A stretch of DNA of 64,000 nt from assembly GCA_900696515.1 (NCBI GenBank), contig CAADGK010000143.1, forward strand, positions 1-64,000, read 5' to 3'. The translations under genes were made by a program, and so were the position numbers. This DNA is from an uncultured Nitrosospira sp. (lineage in GTDB: Bacteria; Nitrospirota; Nitrospiria; Nitrospirales; Nitrospiraceae). Below are positions 35,148 through 45,475 of this stretch, piece by piece; the first letter of the stretch is position 1; each line of letters begins with the position of its first letter. The notes beneath the pieces were generated by a model. That model saw only the letters and a list, made by a program, of their open reading frames with translations. It ran no database searches and was not told the origin of the DNA.

Positions 35148-36965
35148 TTACACCAGATCTTTTGTCTCAGCCCGATAACTGTCGAGCATCAGGACAAGCA
35201 ACTCCTCCCGGGCCAGTTGTCGTCCGGACGCACGCGCGCGAATATCAGCTGCAAGGTCTTTCAACTCGACTCGTTGCCCCGCTGGAAAACGGTTCAACAA
35301 GGGAAGCAGCTCCGGCACCGACGCGGCTCGTTCCTTGAGGCCCGTCGTGAGCCGGTCCCCCCGCAAGATCGCGCCGATGCGATCGGGTTGCGCAAGGCCC
35401 ACCGTGGCGAGCAGCTCTTGTACACGATGCCGGTAGGTATGGTCGCGCAGCACCCGGCGACGGGACGCCTCGGCATAGCCGCGACGACCTTCCGGATCCG
35501 TCAGCCACGTCCGAATCAGCTGCGGCACATCGTCCGGACGTCGAAAGGACACCACCTCGTCCGAGGTAAACAGATCGGGAAGGAGTGTCCTGGCATCCAC
35601 GAGCTGAAATGCGCCGCAGGCCGCCAATTCAAATGTACGAGGGTTTACGAAGTCCGGCTGAGGATCCATGCCCGCCCCGGAATACGAATGCAGATTCAAA
35701 TTGACGGCCGTGGCGTTGAACACCTTCATACAGGTCTCCGTATCGATCCTGGCGCCGTTTCGTTGGAGCACTCCGGAGAGAGCCTGCGTTCCGTCCCATT
35801 CATTCCCCCACAGTTTCATCGTCCACTCGCTCGACAACCACTGGGGCAAGAGACTCCGTCGGTTGGCATAACCGGCCCCGACGAAGGAAACGTCGGCTCC
35901 ATAGTCCTGTTGTTCGGTCTGGGTGAGCGTCATCGGGCGATGCACCGCGGGATCGGCCGCCATGGGCAAGTAATGCACGTGTGCCGCCCCGGCCCTCTTC
36001 AATGCGGCATGGCAGTCCCCTTGCTGAATGACGAACCAGTAGTCATACCCGGCCGCCAACTGTTGCCAGTAGGTCAGATGGCGATAGTTCTCCACGAACC
36101 ACATGGCCGTGACAAACTTCTTCTTCCGCAAATGTTGCAACACCGCCAAGGTCATCGGAGCTTGGGCAATGGCAAGAACCAGATCGGGCGGATCCTCCGC
36201 GAGATGCGCCATCGTGCTCAGGCTGAGGACGTCGGCGAATCGGCTTTGGAGCATCAGGCGATGGCGTTCGTCGCGATAGGATCCGAAGGCCTCGTAGCTC
36301 TCCTGATGCACATGGTGATCCAGCCAACTGACCCGATGCCCCAGCTCGTTCAACGCCGAGACGACCGAGCGGGCGATCGGAAGCGATCCCCCGTAGATCG
36401 GACCGACCACCGCCACATGCAGTCGGCCTCCCGTTTTGTCGGCCATCATTCGGCGCAGGCTTGCCTCGAGACGCTGATGGAAGTCGGCATGGAAACGCGC
36501 CGCCGGCCCATACGTAAGGAAACGAAGCGGGGACGACCGTGCCTCCAACTGCGCGGCCACGTCTTCGGCCGTACCGGTCACCCATTGCACGCTGTTGATC
36601 CACGATCCGAGCGGCCTCGCACCCAGTGCATCTTTCAAAACGGACGGATCCGGTACCACGACGACCATTCGGGCATCGGGAGGGCGAGAATGGGCGAGTG
36701 CCTCCACGTGATAGAGGAGGCCGACCCCGAGCACCACCGCCACCTCTTCGTGCTTCCATTCCTTGAGTTGCTGTTCTGCCCAGGACCTGGCTTCCTTCTT
36801 GGGATCGTAGGCACTGTGGACCCATTGATCGTGATACCTCGCCGAAGGAGACCCCTCACGTGAGGGAACCATCGCAAGGACCCCACCGGAGCAGGTCCGC
36901 AGCAGGGCGACAAGATCAGGGGCGATCTGACGAAGGTTGTCTAGGTTGTGGTTCAGGTACTCCAC
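35148..36965 (-). CDS. CgeB-like glycosyltransferase (DUF3880 type)
   Basis: 605 residues. The middle has DVSFVGAGYANRRSLLPQWL and WGNEW, and the C-terminal half has NPRTFELAACGAFQLVD with SFRRPDDVPQLI, as in CgeB/spore-maturation type GT-B glycosyltransferases found in flagellin glycosylation loci. GTG start at 36965 behind GAGGAG. It starts 11 bases after the stop of the GT9 gene at 36977. Confidence 0.85.
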   Translation of the reverse strand: MEYLNHNLDNLRQIAPDLVALLRTCSGGVLAMVPSREGSPSARYHDQWVHSAYDPKKEARSWAEQQLKEWKHEEVAVVLGVGLLYHVEALAHSRPPDARMVVVVPDPSVLKDALGARPLGSWINSVQWVTGTAEDVAAQLEARSSPLRFLTYGPAARFHADFHQRLEASLRRMMADKTGGRLHVAVVGPIYGGSLPIARSVVSALNELGHRVSWLDHHVHQESYEAFGSYRDERHRLMLQSRFADVLSLSTMAHLAEDPPDLVLAIAQAPMTLAVLQHLRKKKFVTAMWFVENYRHLTYWQQLAAGYDYWFVIQQGDCHAALKRAGAAHVHYLPMAADPAVHRPMTLTQTEQQDYGADVSFVGAGYANRRSLLPQWLSSEWTMKLWGNEWDGTQALSGVLQRNGARIDTETCMKVFNATAVNLNLHSYSGAGMDPQPDFVNPRTFELAACGAFQLVDARTLLPDLFTSDEVVSFRRPDDVPQLIRTWLTDPEGRRGYAEASRRRVLRDHTYRHRVQELLATVGLAQPDRIGAILRGDRLTTGLKERAASVPELLPLLNRFPAGQRVELKDLAADIRARASGRQLAREELLVLMLDSYRAETKDLV

Positions 36966-36976
36966 GCAACTCCTCC

Positions 36977-38161
36977 TCAGACCGCAGTCGGGTGCAAATC
37001 GTTCCAGATTTGTTCTCGTTCAAGCGGGGCGACCGGTTCCTGGCCCGCCTGAACATAGTACGCTCCCCACCGATCCCGTTGGCTGTTCCATAACGACCAG
37101 TTTGGAACCGACGCGACCGGCTGATTGGTCAGGAGGGCGATGGTCTCCTCGATCGGCCATCGCGTCGGCTGAATGGTCTCTCCGGCCCGACCGTCTACGC
37201 CCTCCGCTTGCCAGACCCAATGGCTCTGCCCGTAGGGTCCCGTCTCATGAACGCGCGCCCTGGCACAGTACCACCCGATCACCTGGGTCCCCACCGCCGC
37301 CGCCAGATGAAGGGGGCCGGTATCGGCTCCGATCACCACCCGGCAACGGGTCAGCGTCTGCGCCAATTCCGTCAGCGAAAGACGACCGGTCGTGTCCCAG
37401 ACTCGCCCGACGAGTGAAGAAGACAGCGCGGTCTGAATCCACCCGGCCCGTCCCTGTTCTTCACCACTTCCCAGCAAGACGACACGACTTCCGTGAAGGG
37501 CCCCCAAGCAACCTGCAATCACCTCCGCCCAGACCGTGACCGGAATCAGCCGTTCCGGAGCGCCGGCCCCCACCAGGAGTCCGATCCACGGTCCGGAAGA
37601 TTGTCCGATCGGATCAAGATCATGCGGAAGCGGGACGGAGCGCACCGGTATCGGCGGCACGTCTCTGGGTGGATGGACACCGCACATCCCACAGAAGGCA
37701 TCCGCCAGGTGAATGCGATTCGCCCGTCGATCCCTGGCGATCGCTCTTACATAGGCTGCCCAGGGCGATAACGTCTGATCGAGCGGCCTGCCGATGATCG
37801 CTCCCATGCTCTCCCGAGCAAGCAGTGCCCCGGCCAGAATGGCCCGAGGATGTTGATTGAGCACACAAGCGTAATCATAGGGTTCTTGCGTGACGGCACG
37901 AATATCCGCATCGGCTTCGACGACATACTCAGGCCGGAATTCCTTCTCGGCCCGGCGCGCGCGTCGACTCCACTCTGTTCCGTCCCACCCCACGACCGTG
38001 GAAATTCCCGGCAGGATCCGTCCGATATCCTGCAAGTGCGCCGGACAGAGCAAATCCAGCATCCAATCTGCATGAGCTTCTTTCAGCGCCGTGACGGCCG
38101 GAATCGTCTGCACGAGATCACCGAGCCTTGCAAGCTGGATGAGAAGCGCACGTTTTCCCAC
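36977..38161 (-). CDS. Glycosyltransferase family 9 (heptosyltransferase-like)
   Basis: 394 residues. LLIQLARLGDLVQTIPAV at the N-terminus and CRVVIGADTGPLHLAAAVGT plus HETGPYGQSHW near residue 275-310 define GT9. GTG start with an upstream GGGGACA. Adjacent to the CgeB-like gene, probably acting on the same glycan. The acceptor is unknown; flagellin is likely from context. Confidence 0.87.
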   Translation of the reverse strand: MGKRALLIQLARLGDLVQTIPAVTALKEAHADWMLDLLCPAHLQDIGRILPGISTVVGWDGTEWSRRARRAEKEFRPEYVVEADADIRAVTQEPYDYACVLNQHPRAILAGALLARESMGAIIGRPLDQTLSPWAAYVRAIARDRRANRIHLADAFCGMCGVHPPRDVPPIPVRSVPLPHDLDPIGQSSGPWIGLLVGAGAPERLIPVTVWAEVIAGCLGALHGSRVVLLGSGEEQGRAGWIQTALSSSLVGRVWDTTGRLSLTELAQTLTRCRVVIGADTGPLHLAAAVGTQVIGWYCARARVHETGPYGQSHWVWQAEGVDGRAGETIQPTRWPIEETIALLTNQPVASVPNWSLWNSQRDRWGAYYVQAGQEPVAPLEREQIWNDLHPTAV

Positions 38162-38325
38162 GTCACTGTCCCCTACTTCTTGCTTGCCTTGACCACGGAG
38201 ACCGCCATCACCTATTCACCGTTGACACGAAGCCTGCGCGCGCGTTGGAGAGTAGGAGGTCCGAGGTTTGAATCGTGAGATGTATGCCTCCGACTTCCGA
38301 CCTCACGCTTCCACCAGTGACCGTT

Positions 38326-41300
38326 TCACGCTTCACCGTTCACGAACGACGAACTGGCCATGGCAAGAGCCGCTTCCCTGCCGGCAATGGCCTGGCCAAG
38401 CTGAACCAGTCCGTCATAATGCGAGTCGGCCGCGCACAGGGCATCGTATTCCCTGCGAGCGGCCTCGATGTGCTCACCGCGCAACAGAACGCCGGTCAAG
38501 GCGAAGCGCGCGGCAAGATCCTCCTGATTTCTCGCCGTATACAAATACAGGTGTTCGCCCAATTCCTGCCACCGATTTTGTGCCGTACCGGCACGGAGCA
38601 GCCAGTGGATCGCCTCCGCGTCATCGGGATGCTCTCGCAGCACCTCAAGAAACCTCTCCCAGGCTCCCTGGGTATAGGCTCGTCCCATGGCGGCCATTCC
38701 CATTCCCATCAGGCATTTTCTTCGGTCGGCGCCCCCCCGAAGCGCCGCGCTGAATGCAGACTCCGCTTGTTCATACTGTTCCCTCTGTATACAGAGGATG
38801 CCCTTGAGCACCAAGCCTTCCGCGTGATCAGGCGACGCATCCAGCAGGGTTCGTAGCTGTTCCTCCGCGCCCGGCACGTTCTTCTGTTCCAGAAGCATGC
38901 GGATCAATTCGAGCCGCTCAGCAGGCGCATCGACCAATGTCAGACGTCGCGCAAGGAACTTTGCGCGATGAACCGGCTCATCCAGCCGTTCTGCTACCAT
39001 GGCCCCCCAGGACAGCACGAATCGGTCGTTCGGCCAGTAGTCCGCCATTCCAAGTTCCCATCTGACGGCCCCCCAATCTTTCTTCAGCGCCGCTCGTTGG
39101 GCGGCGGCGACATGGGCCCAGGCGGCCTGATCCTGCACGTCATGGAAGGGCTTGATTTGCGTCGCAAAGTTGACATCCTGATCGCCGCCGACGAGTTTGA
39201 GTCCATCCTGGTGATAGTACAGATCTTCATCCCCAAGCCACCAATGTGACCCCCATCGTTCCTCCAGCAATCGGCTGTTGTGGACATCCTGATCTTTTCG
39301 ACCCGGTGTCTGGCTCTCCAGATGGTACAAGACGCTGCGTGGCTGATAGACGATGAGATATCCCTTCTCCCGTGCCTTCAGACACAAATCCACGTCCTCA
39401 AACCCGTTGACAAACTGGTCATCGAAACCGTGTACCTCCTCAAAGAGTTTCCGGCGAACCAGCATGCAGGCCGCGGTCACGGCCTGGAATTCACGCCGCT
39501 GATTGACGCCCGGGCTTGAACTTGGAGCCGTTCGATAGATGTGATAGGCGCTTCTCCGCGAGCGCATGAATACGACGCCGGCATGCTGAACGGATCCGTC
39601 GGCGAAGAGCAGCTTGCTTCCCACGATGGCCACGTCCGGATGAGCCTGGACCTCATCCACCAGCGCCTTGAGCCACCCTTGCAACGGAATCGTATCATTG
39701 TTGAGAAACACCAGATAATCCCCTGTAGCGGCGGCGGCGCCTTGATTGCACGCCTTGGCGAAGCCTAAATTCTCCCGATTCCGGATCACCTGCACATCGC
39801 CGCTCAACGACCCCAGGAACTCCTGCGTGCCATCGGTTGAGCCGTTATCCACGACGATCACCTCATAGTCCGGCTGGTCTTGCAGCTGAGACAACGCCGT
39901 CAGGCAGTCCCGCGTCAGATCAAGCCGATTGGATACCGGTATGACGATCGAGCACACATACGACTTTGCGGCGGTCTTTGGAAAACAGTTCGCAAGATGC
40001 CGCGCCTGCGCTTCACGAACCCCGGGAATTTGCGCCGCGTGAGGCGCATATTTGCGATAGATGATCTCGGTCGTACGCTGATAGGTCTCTCGTGTCCCGC
40101 TGGTCATGGAAGTGCCGTCACTGCGCCAGGTGAACTCGGCCGTGGTCACCGGCAGATGCATGAACGGGAATCTGGTCGCCATTCTGATCCAGAGATCCCA
40201 ATCTTCATGTGCAAACAGCGATTCATCGAAGTACCCCACCTCCTCCAAACACTGCCGCGCATGCATGACGCACAAGACCGGGAAATAGTTGCCGACCAAC
40301 AGCTCGGCCGGATTGAAGTCGCACGAGTACGGAACATCGCGCCCGGTCTCGACGTAGATACCGTCGACCTGCCGTTCATGCACGCGCCAGGCATCGGTGT
40401 AGGCGACCCGGGACTCCTGCCGCTCCAGACAGGCGACCAGGGTTTCCAGATGGTGGGGCAGGTACCGGTCATCATCGTCAAGATACGCGATATAGGTTCC
40501 CTTCGCCGCGCGGAGTCCGCTGTTCCTGGCGGCGGCCAATCCCCGGTTCCGATCATGGCTGATCGTGGTGATCCGATGCCGATCGACACAGGCGTTCACC
40601 ACGAACCCCACCTCACAACCCGCATCGTTGACGACGATGACCTCGAAATCCTGGAAGGTCTGAGCCGCCAGGCTCTCGAGCGCGGTCCGCAAGCGATCGG
40701 GCCGGTTGTACGTCGGGACAATCACGGACACCTTCGGACTTCGGGTAAACGGAATGGGCCTGGGGTGAGCGCTTCGCTGGCAGACCCAGACCTGGTAAAT
40801 CGGGAGCAGGTTCATGGATCGCATGTCGGCCGGCGTCGGTGCCGGGACGAACCGGAGATTCGGCACTTCGACGTAGACGCGCTCGAGTCCCAGCTCGGAG
40901 AATCCCTGCGACGCGAAAAGAGCACGCAGTTGCTCCTCGGTCACCCAGTCTTCCACCGGCTGATTCGGCGGTGCGATCGTCTTCCACTGTTCCCACGTTT
41001 CTCCTCGCGGCGTCGTGAGAATCAGATAGCCGTCCGGCTTGAGCAGTCGGGCCAGTTGCGCCAGGAACGTTTCCTTTTTCCCGTTCGGAACATGCTCGAT
41101 CACTTCCGACGTCACCACCACGTCATAGGGGGCAAAGTCCGGTCGGCTGAGAACGCTGTCCGCCGTGCCCGCTTCAAAGCGGAGATGGGGAAACAACGTA
41201 CGCGCCCGTTCGATGACTCCGGCGACCGGCTCAATCCCTTCGCATGTTCCATAGGCCGCAGCCAGATTGGTGAGCCACCCGCGACCACACCCGACGTCCA

Positions 41301-43605
41301 ATATTCGGAGCTGTTGGTTCGGCTCCTGCTGCCGTACTCGGCGCAGGATGTATTCCAAAGACGCGGCTATCTTGCTCCAGCGGGCGGCCTCGTCGGCGTT
41401 CGGATAGGGTGTCGACCAGTGCGGCTTGTTCACGAACAGATCGACGTAGAACTCATCCTGCGTCGTGTCCGCCTCCGTCGCCGACTCACATGGCTCAGGG
41501 ATGTGCGGGCATTCGATGCCCTCGACTCCGTACCGAGGTTCGATCCCATCTTGGATCCAACACAGGGTTTCCCGTAGGCGCCGCTCGGCGGTATGGTAAC
41601 GACGGACTCGCTCCTGTCCTTTGCGCGCTACGGCTGCCGCATATCGGGGATCATGCCTAAGACGGTCGATTTGGGCGGCCAACGCGGCGGGATCGTCGGA
41701 ATTGAACAATATGATCTCTTCGTCCGGTTCAAAAAGGGAAAGATTCCTCGGATGGTTCGGCACGTGCCATGAGATCACCGGCCGTCCGGCGGCCATCCCC
41801 TCCATCACACGGCCGCCATAGAACTTGGCGAGACTCGGCAGATTGACGATCGCAGGCCAGTCAGGGAGTCGGCCCATCCAGTCGGAGAATTCCGCCACCC
41901 GAATCTTCTGGAGCGATTCGGCATGCTCTCGTAACAACCGGGGCGTCAACGGTTGGCCCGATTGCAGCAACTGCTCGGCCATATGCTGCAGGTGATCGAA
42001 GAGTTGCTGGTTTTTCGTCGGGGGCTGGTCCGCTCCGGCGCACTGCAACCGATGGTGCAAGAGCGGGTGAACCGTCCAGCGTTGTCGACGACCATACGGA
42101 GTCCCATGAAACACGGCATCTTGTTGAGTCGGACGCGCGTTCGGTGACACGACGAAGCGCTCCGGTACCATGGCCGGCCACCAGAGCGCCCGTACTCTGC
42201 CGATCGCGTTGATGTCGGCTGCATCCTGCTCGTCCGGCGCGAGCACATGGGTGAGATACGGTAACTGGCTGTCTACCTGCTCGCGACGGCCTCTGAGATG
42301 GGGCGCCCAGCGATAGTCGTCTTCGTCGTATCGAAGGGATTCCATCACGACCCCGACCCGGACGGGAGCAAGCCCTGACAGCCACTCCAGCGTGGCTTCA
42401 TCCAGAGGAGTATGAACCAGCCAGATCCAAACTTGATCGAACCGCTGCCCGGACAACAGCGTTTTCATATGCGAGAGCCACGAAGCCTGACTCGAGCAAG
42501 GATGCTCCGCAATCGCGGGTACCGTCACGCACTCGACACCGTTGGCCGTAAGCCCCTCTTGCACTCCGTACGCGGCGCAATAGGACCAGGCACGCGCCCT
42601 CGCCCATGTTTGGAAATCCAGTTGAATCAGCAGCGCCTTCGTCCGTTTTTCTCCGCGCCCGTTCAGCGATGATGCAGGGAGCACGCCGGTGGATACGTGA
42701 ACTGGTCCGTCGCGTCCGTCCATGGACGTCCGAGCCGACATCCACTGGCGAAACTCAGGATCGGCGCCCGGATCATGCGGTTGAAGATGCCGTGGAATAT
42801 TCTCCGGCACCGGGCTGATGTCCGCTGTGGACACCGGTTCCCATTGGCCGCCCGTTCTTCGCATCGCCCAGCACCCGGCGACACTGGCGACCGGTCCCAA
42901 CAGTTCAGCGACTGCGAGCGTCACCCCGGGATGAAAATCCTTCCCGGACCGAGGGTCGCGTATATAGTCGTCCTTGACCTTGGTTCTCGCATGGGCTTCA
43001 TCGATCTCGGAGAGCTGCAGCTCCAAATCGTCACCGCAGAGAATTCCTCCCTCTCGGACTACACGCATGGCCATCTTCACGTCTTCCGACACAGCCTGAT
43101 AAGAATGGTCGCCGTCGACAAAGACGATGTCGAAGTATCCGTGCGGGAGCATGGGAAGCACTGCGGTACTCTGCCCCCTGAGGGTCAAGACGACATCTGA
43201 ATGTCCTGCTGCGTTGACGTTGTGGGTGAACAAGTCGTATATAGTGTCCTGCTCTAACGCCTCAGCCATACGGCGGTAGACAGGGGCATCGGGACGATCC
43301 GTTGGATTGAAATACGGTTTCCACGGATCAACACAAATAACTTTCCCTCCCTTCGCGTATCGCTTGATGGCTTCCGCCCAGGTAATGGCAGACCCTCCGG
43401 CCCAGGACCCAACCTCGAGGATGCGGAGCGGTGATCCGGATTGGCGCGATGCTTCCAACCGAACCAATTCCTGCATGACCACGTGACGGAGCGGAAGCCC
43501 TTGAGAGGCCCACATATGACGGCCGAAATATGGCCGCCGGCGCTCCCGGCAGAATTCGTAGTAGGCTGCTTCTACGGTATGTGCTGTGCGCTCTTCGGCC
43601 ATCAT
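38326..43605 (-). CDS. Five-domain methyltransferase/glycosyltransferase fusion with TPR tail
   Basis: 1759 residues. Order: SAM methyltransferase (about 25-230; ILEVGSWAGGSAITWAEA, FVDGDHSYQ); a GT-B CgeB-like domain (330-690; GRVMEGMAAGRPVISWHVPN); a second SAM methyltransferase (735-930; LDVGCGRGWL); two GT-A family 2 domains (965-1190 VSVIVPTYNRPD; 1220-1480 IVIPVSNRLDLT, VDNGSTDGT); a C-terminal TPR-like region (1560-1740). It could add and methylate several sugars on one acceptor. The ATG at 43605 follows AAAGGG; an ATG at 43632 would overlap the upstream stop. No membrane segment. Confidence 0.9.
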   Translation of the reverse strand: MMAEERTAHTVEAAYYEFCRERRRPYFGRHMWASQGLPLRHVVMQELVRLEASRQSGSPLRILEVGSWAGGSAITWAEAIKRYAKGGKVICVDPWKPYFNPTDRPDAPVYRRMAEALEQDTIYDLFTHNVNAAGHSDVVLTLRGQSTAVLPMLPHGYFDIVFVDGDHSYQAVSEDVKMAMRVVREGGILCGDDLELQLSEIDEAHARTKVKDDYIRDPRSGKDFHPGVTLAVAELLGPVASVAGCWAMRRTGGQWEPVSTADISPVPENIPRHLQPHDPGADPEFRQWMSARTSMDGRDGPVHVSTGVLPASSLNGRGEKRTKALLIQLDFQTWARARAWSYCAAYGVQEGLTANGVECVTVPAIAEHPCSSQASWLSHMKTLLSGQRFDQVWIWLVHTPLDEATLEWLSGLAPVRVGVVMESLRYDEDDYRWAPHLRGRREQVDSQLPYLTHVLAPDEQDAADINAIGRVRALWWPAMVPERFVVSPNARPTQQDAVFHGTPYGRRQRWTVHPLLHHRLQCAGADQPPTKNQQLFDHLQHMAEQLLQSGQPLTPRLLREHAESLQKIRVAEFSDWMGRLPDWPAIVNLPSLAKFYGGRVMEGMAAGRPVISWHVPNHPRNLSLFEPDEEIILFNSDDPAALAAQIDRLRHDPRYAAAVARKGQERVRRYHTAERRLRETLCWIQDGIEPRYGVEGIECPHIPEPCESATEADTTQDEFYVDLFVNKPHWSTPYPNADEAARWSKIAASLEYILRRVRQQEPNQQLRILDVGCGRGWLTNLAAAYGTCEGIEPVAGVIERARTLFPHLRFEAGTADSVLSRPDFAPYDVVVTSEVIEHVPNGKKETFLAQLARLLKPDGYLILTTPRGETWEQWKTIAPPNQPVEDWVTEEQLRALFASQGFSELGLERVYVEVPNLRFVPAPTPADMRSMNLLPIYQVWVCQRSAHPRPIPFTRSPKVSVIVPTYNRPDRLRTALESLAAQTFQDFEVIVVNDAGCEVGFVVNACVDRHRITTISHDRNRGLAAARNSGLRAAKGTYIAYLDDDDRYLPHHLETLVACLERQESRVAYTDAWRVHERQVDGIYVETGRDVPYSCDFNPAELLVGNYFPVLCVMHARQCLEEVGYFDESLFAHEDWDLWIRMATRFPFMHLPVTTAEFTWRSDGTSMTSGTRETYQRTTEIIYRKYAPHAAQIPGVREAQARHLANCFPKTAAKSYVCSIVIPVSNRLDLTRDCLTALSQLQDQPDYEVIVVDNGSTDGTQEFLGSLSGDVQVIRNRENLGFAKACNQGAAAATGDYLVFLNNDTIPLQGWLKALVDEVQAHPDVAIVGSKLLFADGSVQHAGVVFMRSRRSAYHIYRTAPSSSPGVNQRREFQAVTAACMLVRRKLFEEVHGFDDQFVNGFEDVDLCLKAREKGYLIVYQPRSVLYHLESQTPGRKDQDVHNSRLLEERWGSHWWLGDEDLYYHQDGLKLVGGDQDVNFATQIKPFHDVQDQAAWAHVAAAQRAALKKDWGAVRWELGMADYWPNDRFVLSWGAMVAERLDEPVHRAKFLARRLTLVDAPAERLELIRMLLEQKNVPGAEEQLRTLLDASPDHAEGLVLKGILCIQREQYEQAESAFSAALRGGADRRKCLMGMGMAAMGRAYTQGAWERFLEVLREHPDDAEAIHWLLRAGTAQNRWQELGEHLYLYTARNQEDLAARFALTGVLLRGEHIEAARREYDALCAADSHYDGLVQLGQAIAGREAALAMASSSFVNGEA

Positions 43606-43615
43606 CTCAACCCTT

Positions 43616-45454
43616 TCACGGCGGAGTGGCATTGTTGGGACGGATCACATCGGGCATTTCCGGTTTCTCCCACCCGTCCACCGGTTCGATCGACAGGTTC
43701 TTCCTGAACTCCTCGCGCGGCAGATAGGGATACATATCCTCGATCGGCGTTTTCCATCCGAAGATTCTCGGTTCATAGGTGTGGTACTCGTGCATATCGA
43801 CATCGCAGACCACCGGCCCATCGAACCCGAGAACCTGATCGATCTTGGCCTCCATCTCGGCATGGTTGCCGATCGCCACCGTCTTAATGCCGTACGCCTC
43901 GACCAATTTCAGGAAATCCGGCGGCCGGTATCCCTTCGGACCGCACGCTTCGGCACGCCCTTGGAAGTTGGTCTCCTGATACGCCTTGGTGATCCCGTAA
44001 ATGTGGTTGTTCAGGATGAACGTCTTGACCTTTACCCCGTAATTGATGAACGTCTGCAACTCTTGCAGGTTCATATTGAAACCACCGTCGCCGATCGTGC
44101 AGACGACCCGGCGGGACGGATCCGCAAACCAGGCCCCCATGGCGCCGGCAAACGAAAAGCCCATCGGTGAGTTGCCGTTGTTCGTCAGATTCCGTTGACC
44201 ATACTTCGTCTCAAATGCGTGGTTGCTGACGACGATGTTGCCGCCGCAATCGCCGACCAGAATGTCGGTCGCGCTCATTTTTTCCGACAGACGTCTCATG
44301 AATGCATAGGGATGCACCCGTTCGGCTTGGGTGAAAAACTCTGGCCGGACCGGATCATAGGCCCGCTTCCAACCCATGACCCGGGAGGTCCATGCGGACC
44401 AATCCGGACAGGGTTTCTTCGCCCGGTCCAACGCGACGAGCATCCGTTGGGCAAACACCTTCGCGTCGCAAAGTATGTTCACGTCGAAAGGGACTTGCTG
44501 AAACTTCCGCTGCACCATGGCCGGATCGATTTCCACCAGATATTTCCTGGCCTGCCTCGCAAAGCTCTGTACGTTGCCGCCCGTAATGCGCCCGGAAATC
44601 CGGCTGCCGATCGAGAGCAGGAGATCGCTGTTCTGAATGCCGAAGTTCCGCCCCGCGCCCCCATACGTGCCGACGCGTCCGCCGTAGAATTCATAGTCGG
44701 AGGAAATGATATCGAGCGCGTTCCAGGTCGGAAAGCAGGGGATCTTCAGCCGGCGCCCCAGTTCACGTACCTCGTCCTGGGCGTCGGCCAGCCGCACACC
44801 GCCGCCGATGAGTATGACCGGGCGTTCCGCCGCGCGCAGATCGTCGAGCAACTTGTGAATCTGTCGATCCACGACCTCGATGTCGTAGCCGGCCGCGGCC
44901 GGGGGCTCGAACCCGACCAGTTGCTTCACATCAATCTTGGCCTTTTGAATGTCGAGCGGGATATCGAGCAAGACAGGCCCCGGACGGCCGTGCTGACAGA
45001 TCCACAGCGCCTTCTCCACTTCGTAGCGCACATCCTCCGCCTTCATGAGCATCTTGGCGTACTTGGTCACCGGAGCCTCCATGGCGACGATGTCCGTCTC
45101 CTGGAAGCCGATCTGCCGAATCGACGGATCGGGGCGGAGAAAGCGAGAATTGATCTGCCCCGTCAGGAAGACGCAGGGAATGGAGTCGTAAAAACAGTTC
45201 CCCATCGAGGTGAGCAGATTCATCCCGCCGGGCCCGCTGGTGGCGATCGCCACGCCGGGAATGCCCTTCACCTTGGCATACCCTTCGGCGGCAAACCCAC
45301 CGGCCTGCTCATGCATGACCGCTACATAACCCGTGGCCGCCGTCCGAGTGAACGCATCGATCAAATCGCCGTTCGCCGCGCCATAGACAACGAACATTTT
45401 GTCGATGCCCCGTTCCGCGAGGGTATTGATGATGTAGTCCGCCACTTTGATCAT
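43616..45454 (-). CDS. ThDP-dependent acetolactate-synthase-like enzyme
   Basis: 612 residues with all parts of the acetohydroxyacid synthase fold: catalytic Glu49 in MHEQAGGFAAEGYA, a middle domain, and the thiamine diphosphate motif GDGGFNMNLQELQT followed by FILNN. Housekeeping ilvB is not expected in a glycan operon. YerE of Yersinia, a ThDP enzyme of this family, adds a two-carbon unit to a 4-keto-3,6-dideoxy sugar; a similar role fits here but is inference. AAGGAG precedes the ATG. It ends 10 bases before the fusion gene's start. Confidence 0.82.
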   Translation of the reverse strand: MIKVADYIINTLAERGIDKMFVVYGAANGDLIDAFTRTAATGYVAVMHEQAGGFAAEGYAKVKGIPGVAIATSGPGGMNLLTSMGNCFYDSIPCVFLTGQINSRFLRPDPSIRQIGFQETDIVAMEAPVTKYAKMLMKAEDVRYEVEKALWICQHGRPGPVLLDIPLDIQKAKIDVKQLVGFEPPAAAGYDIEVVDRQIHKLLDDLRAAERPVILIGGGVRLADAQDEVRELGRRLKIPCFPTWNALDIISSDYEFYGGRVGTYGGAGRNFGIQNSDLLLSIGSRISGRITGGNVQSFARQARKYLVEIDPAMVQRKFQQVPFDVNILCDAKVFAQRMLVALDRAKKPCPDWSAWTSRVMGWKRAYDPVRPEFFTQAERVHPYAFMRRLSEKMSATDILVGDCGGNIVVSNHAFETKYGQRNLTNNGNSPMGFSFAGAMGAWFADPSRRVVCTIGDGGFNMNLQELQTFINYGVKVKTFILNNHIYGITKAYQETNFQGRAEACGPKGYRPPDFLKLVEAYGIKTVAIGNHAEMEAKIDQVLGFDGPVVCDVDMHEYHTYEPRIFGWKTPIEDMYPYLPREEFRKNLSIEPVDGWEKPEMPDVIRPNNATPP

Positions 45455-45475
45455 AGAACTCCTTCGCGGTCCTGG

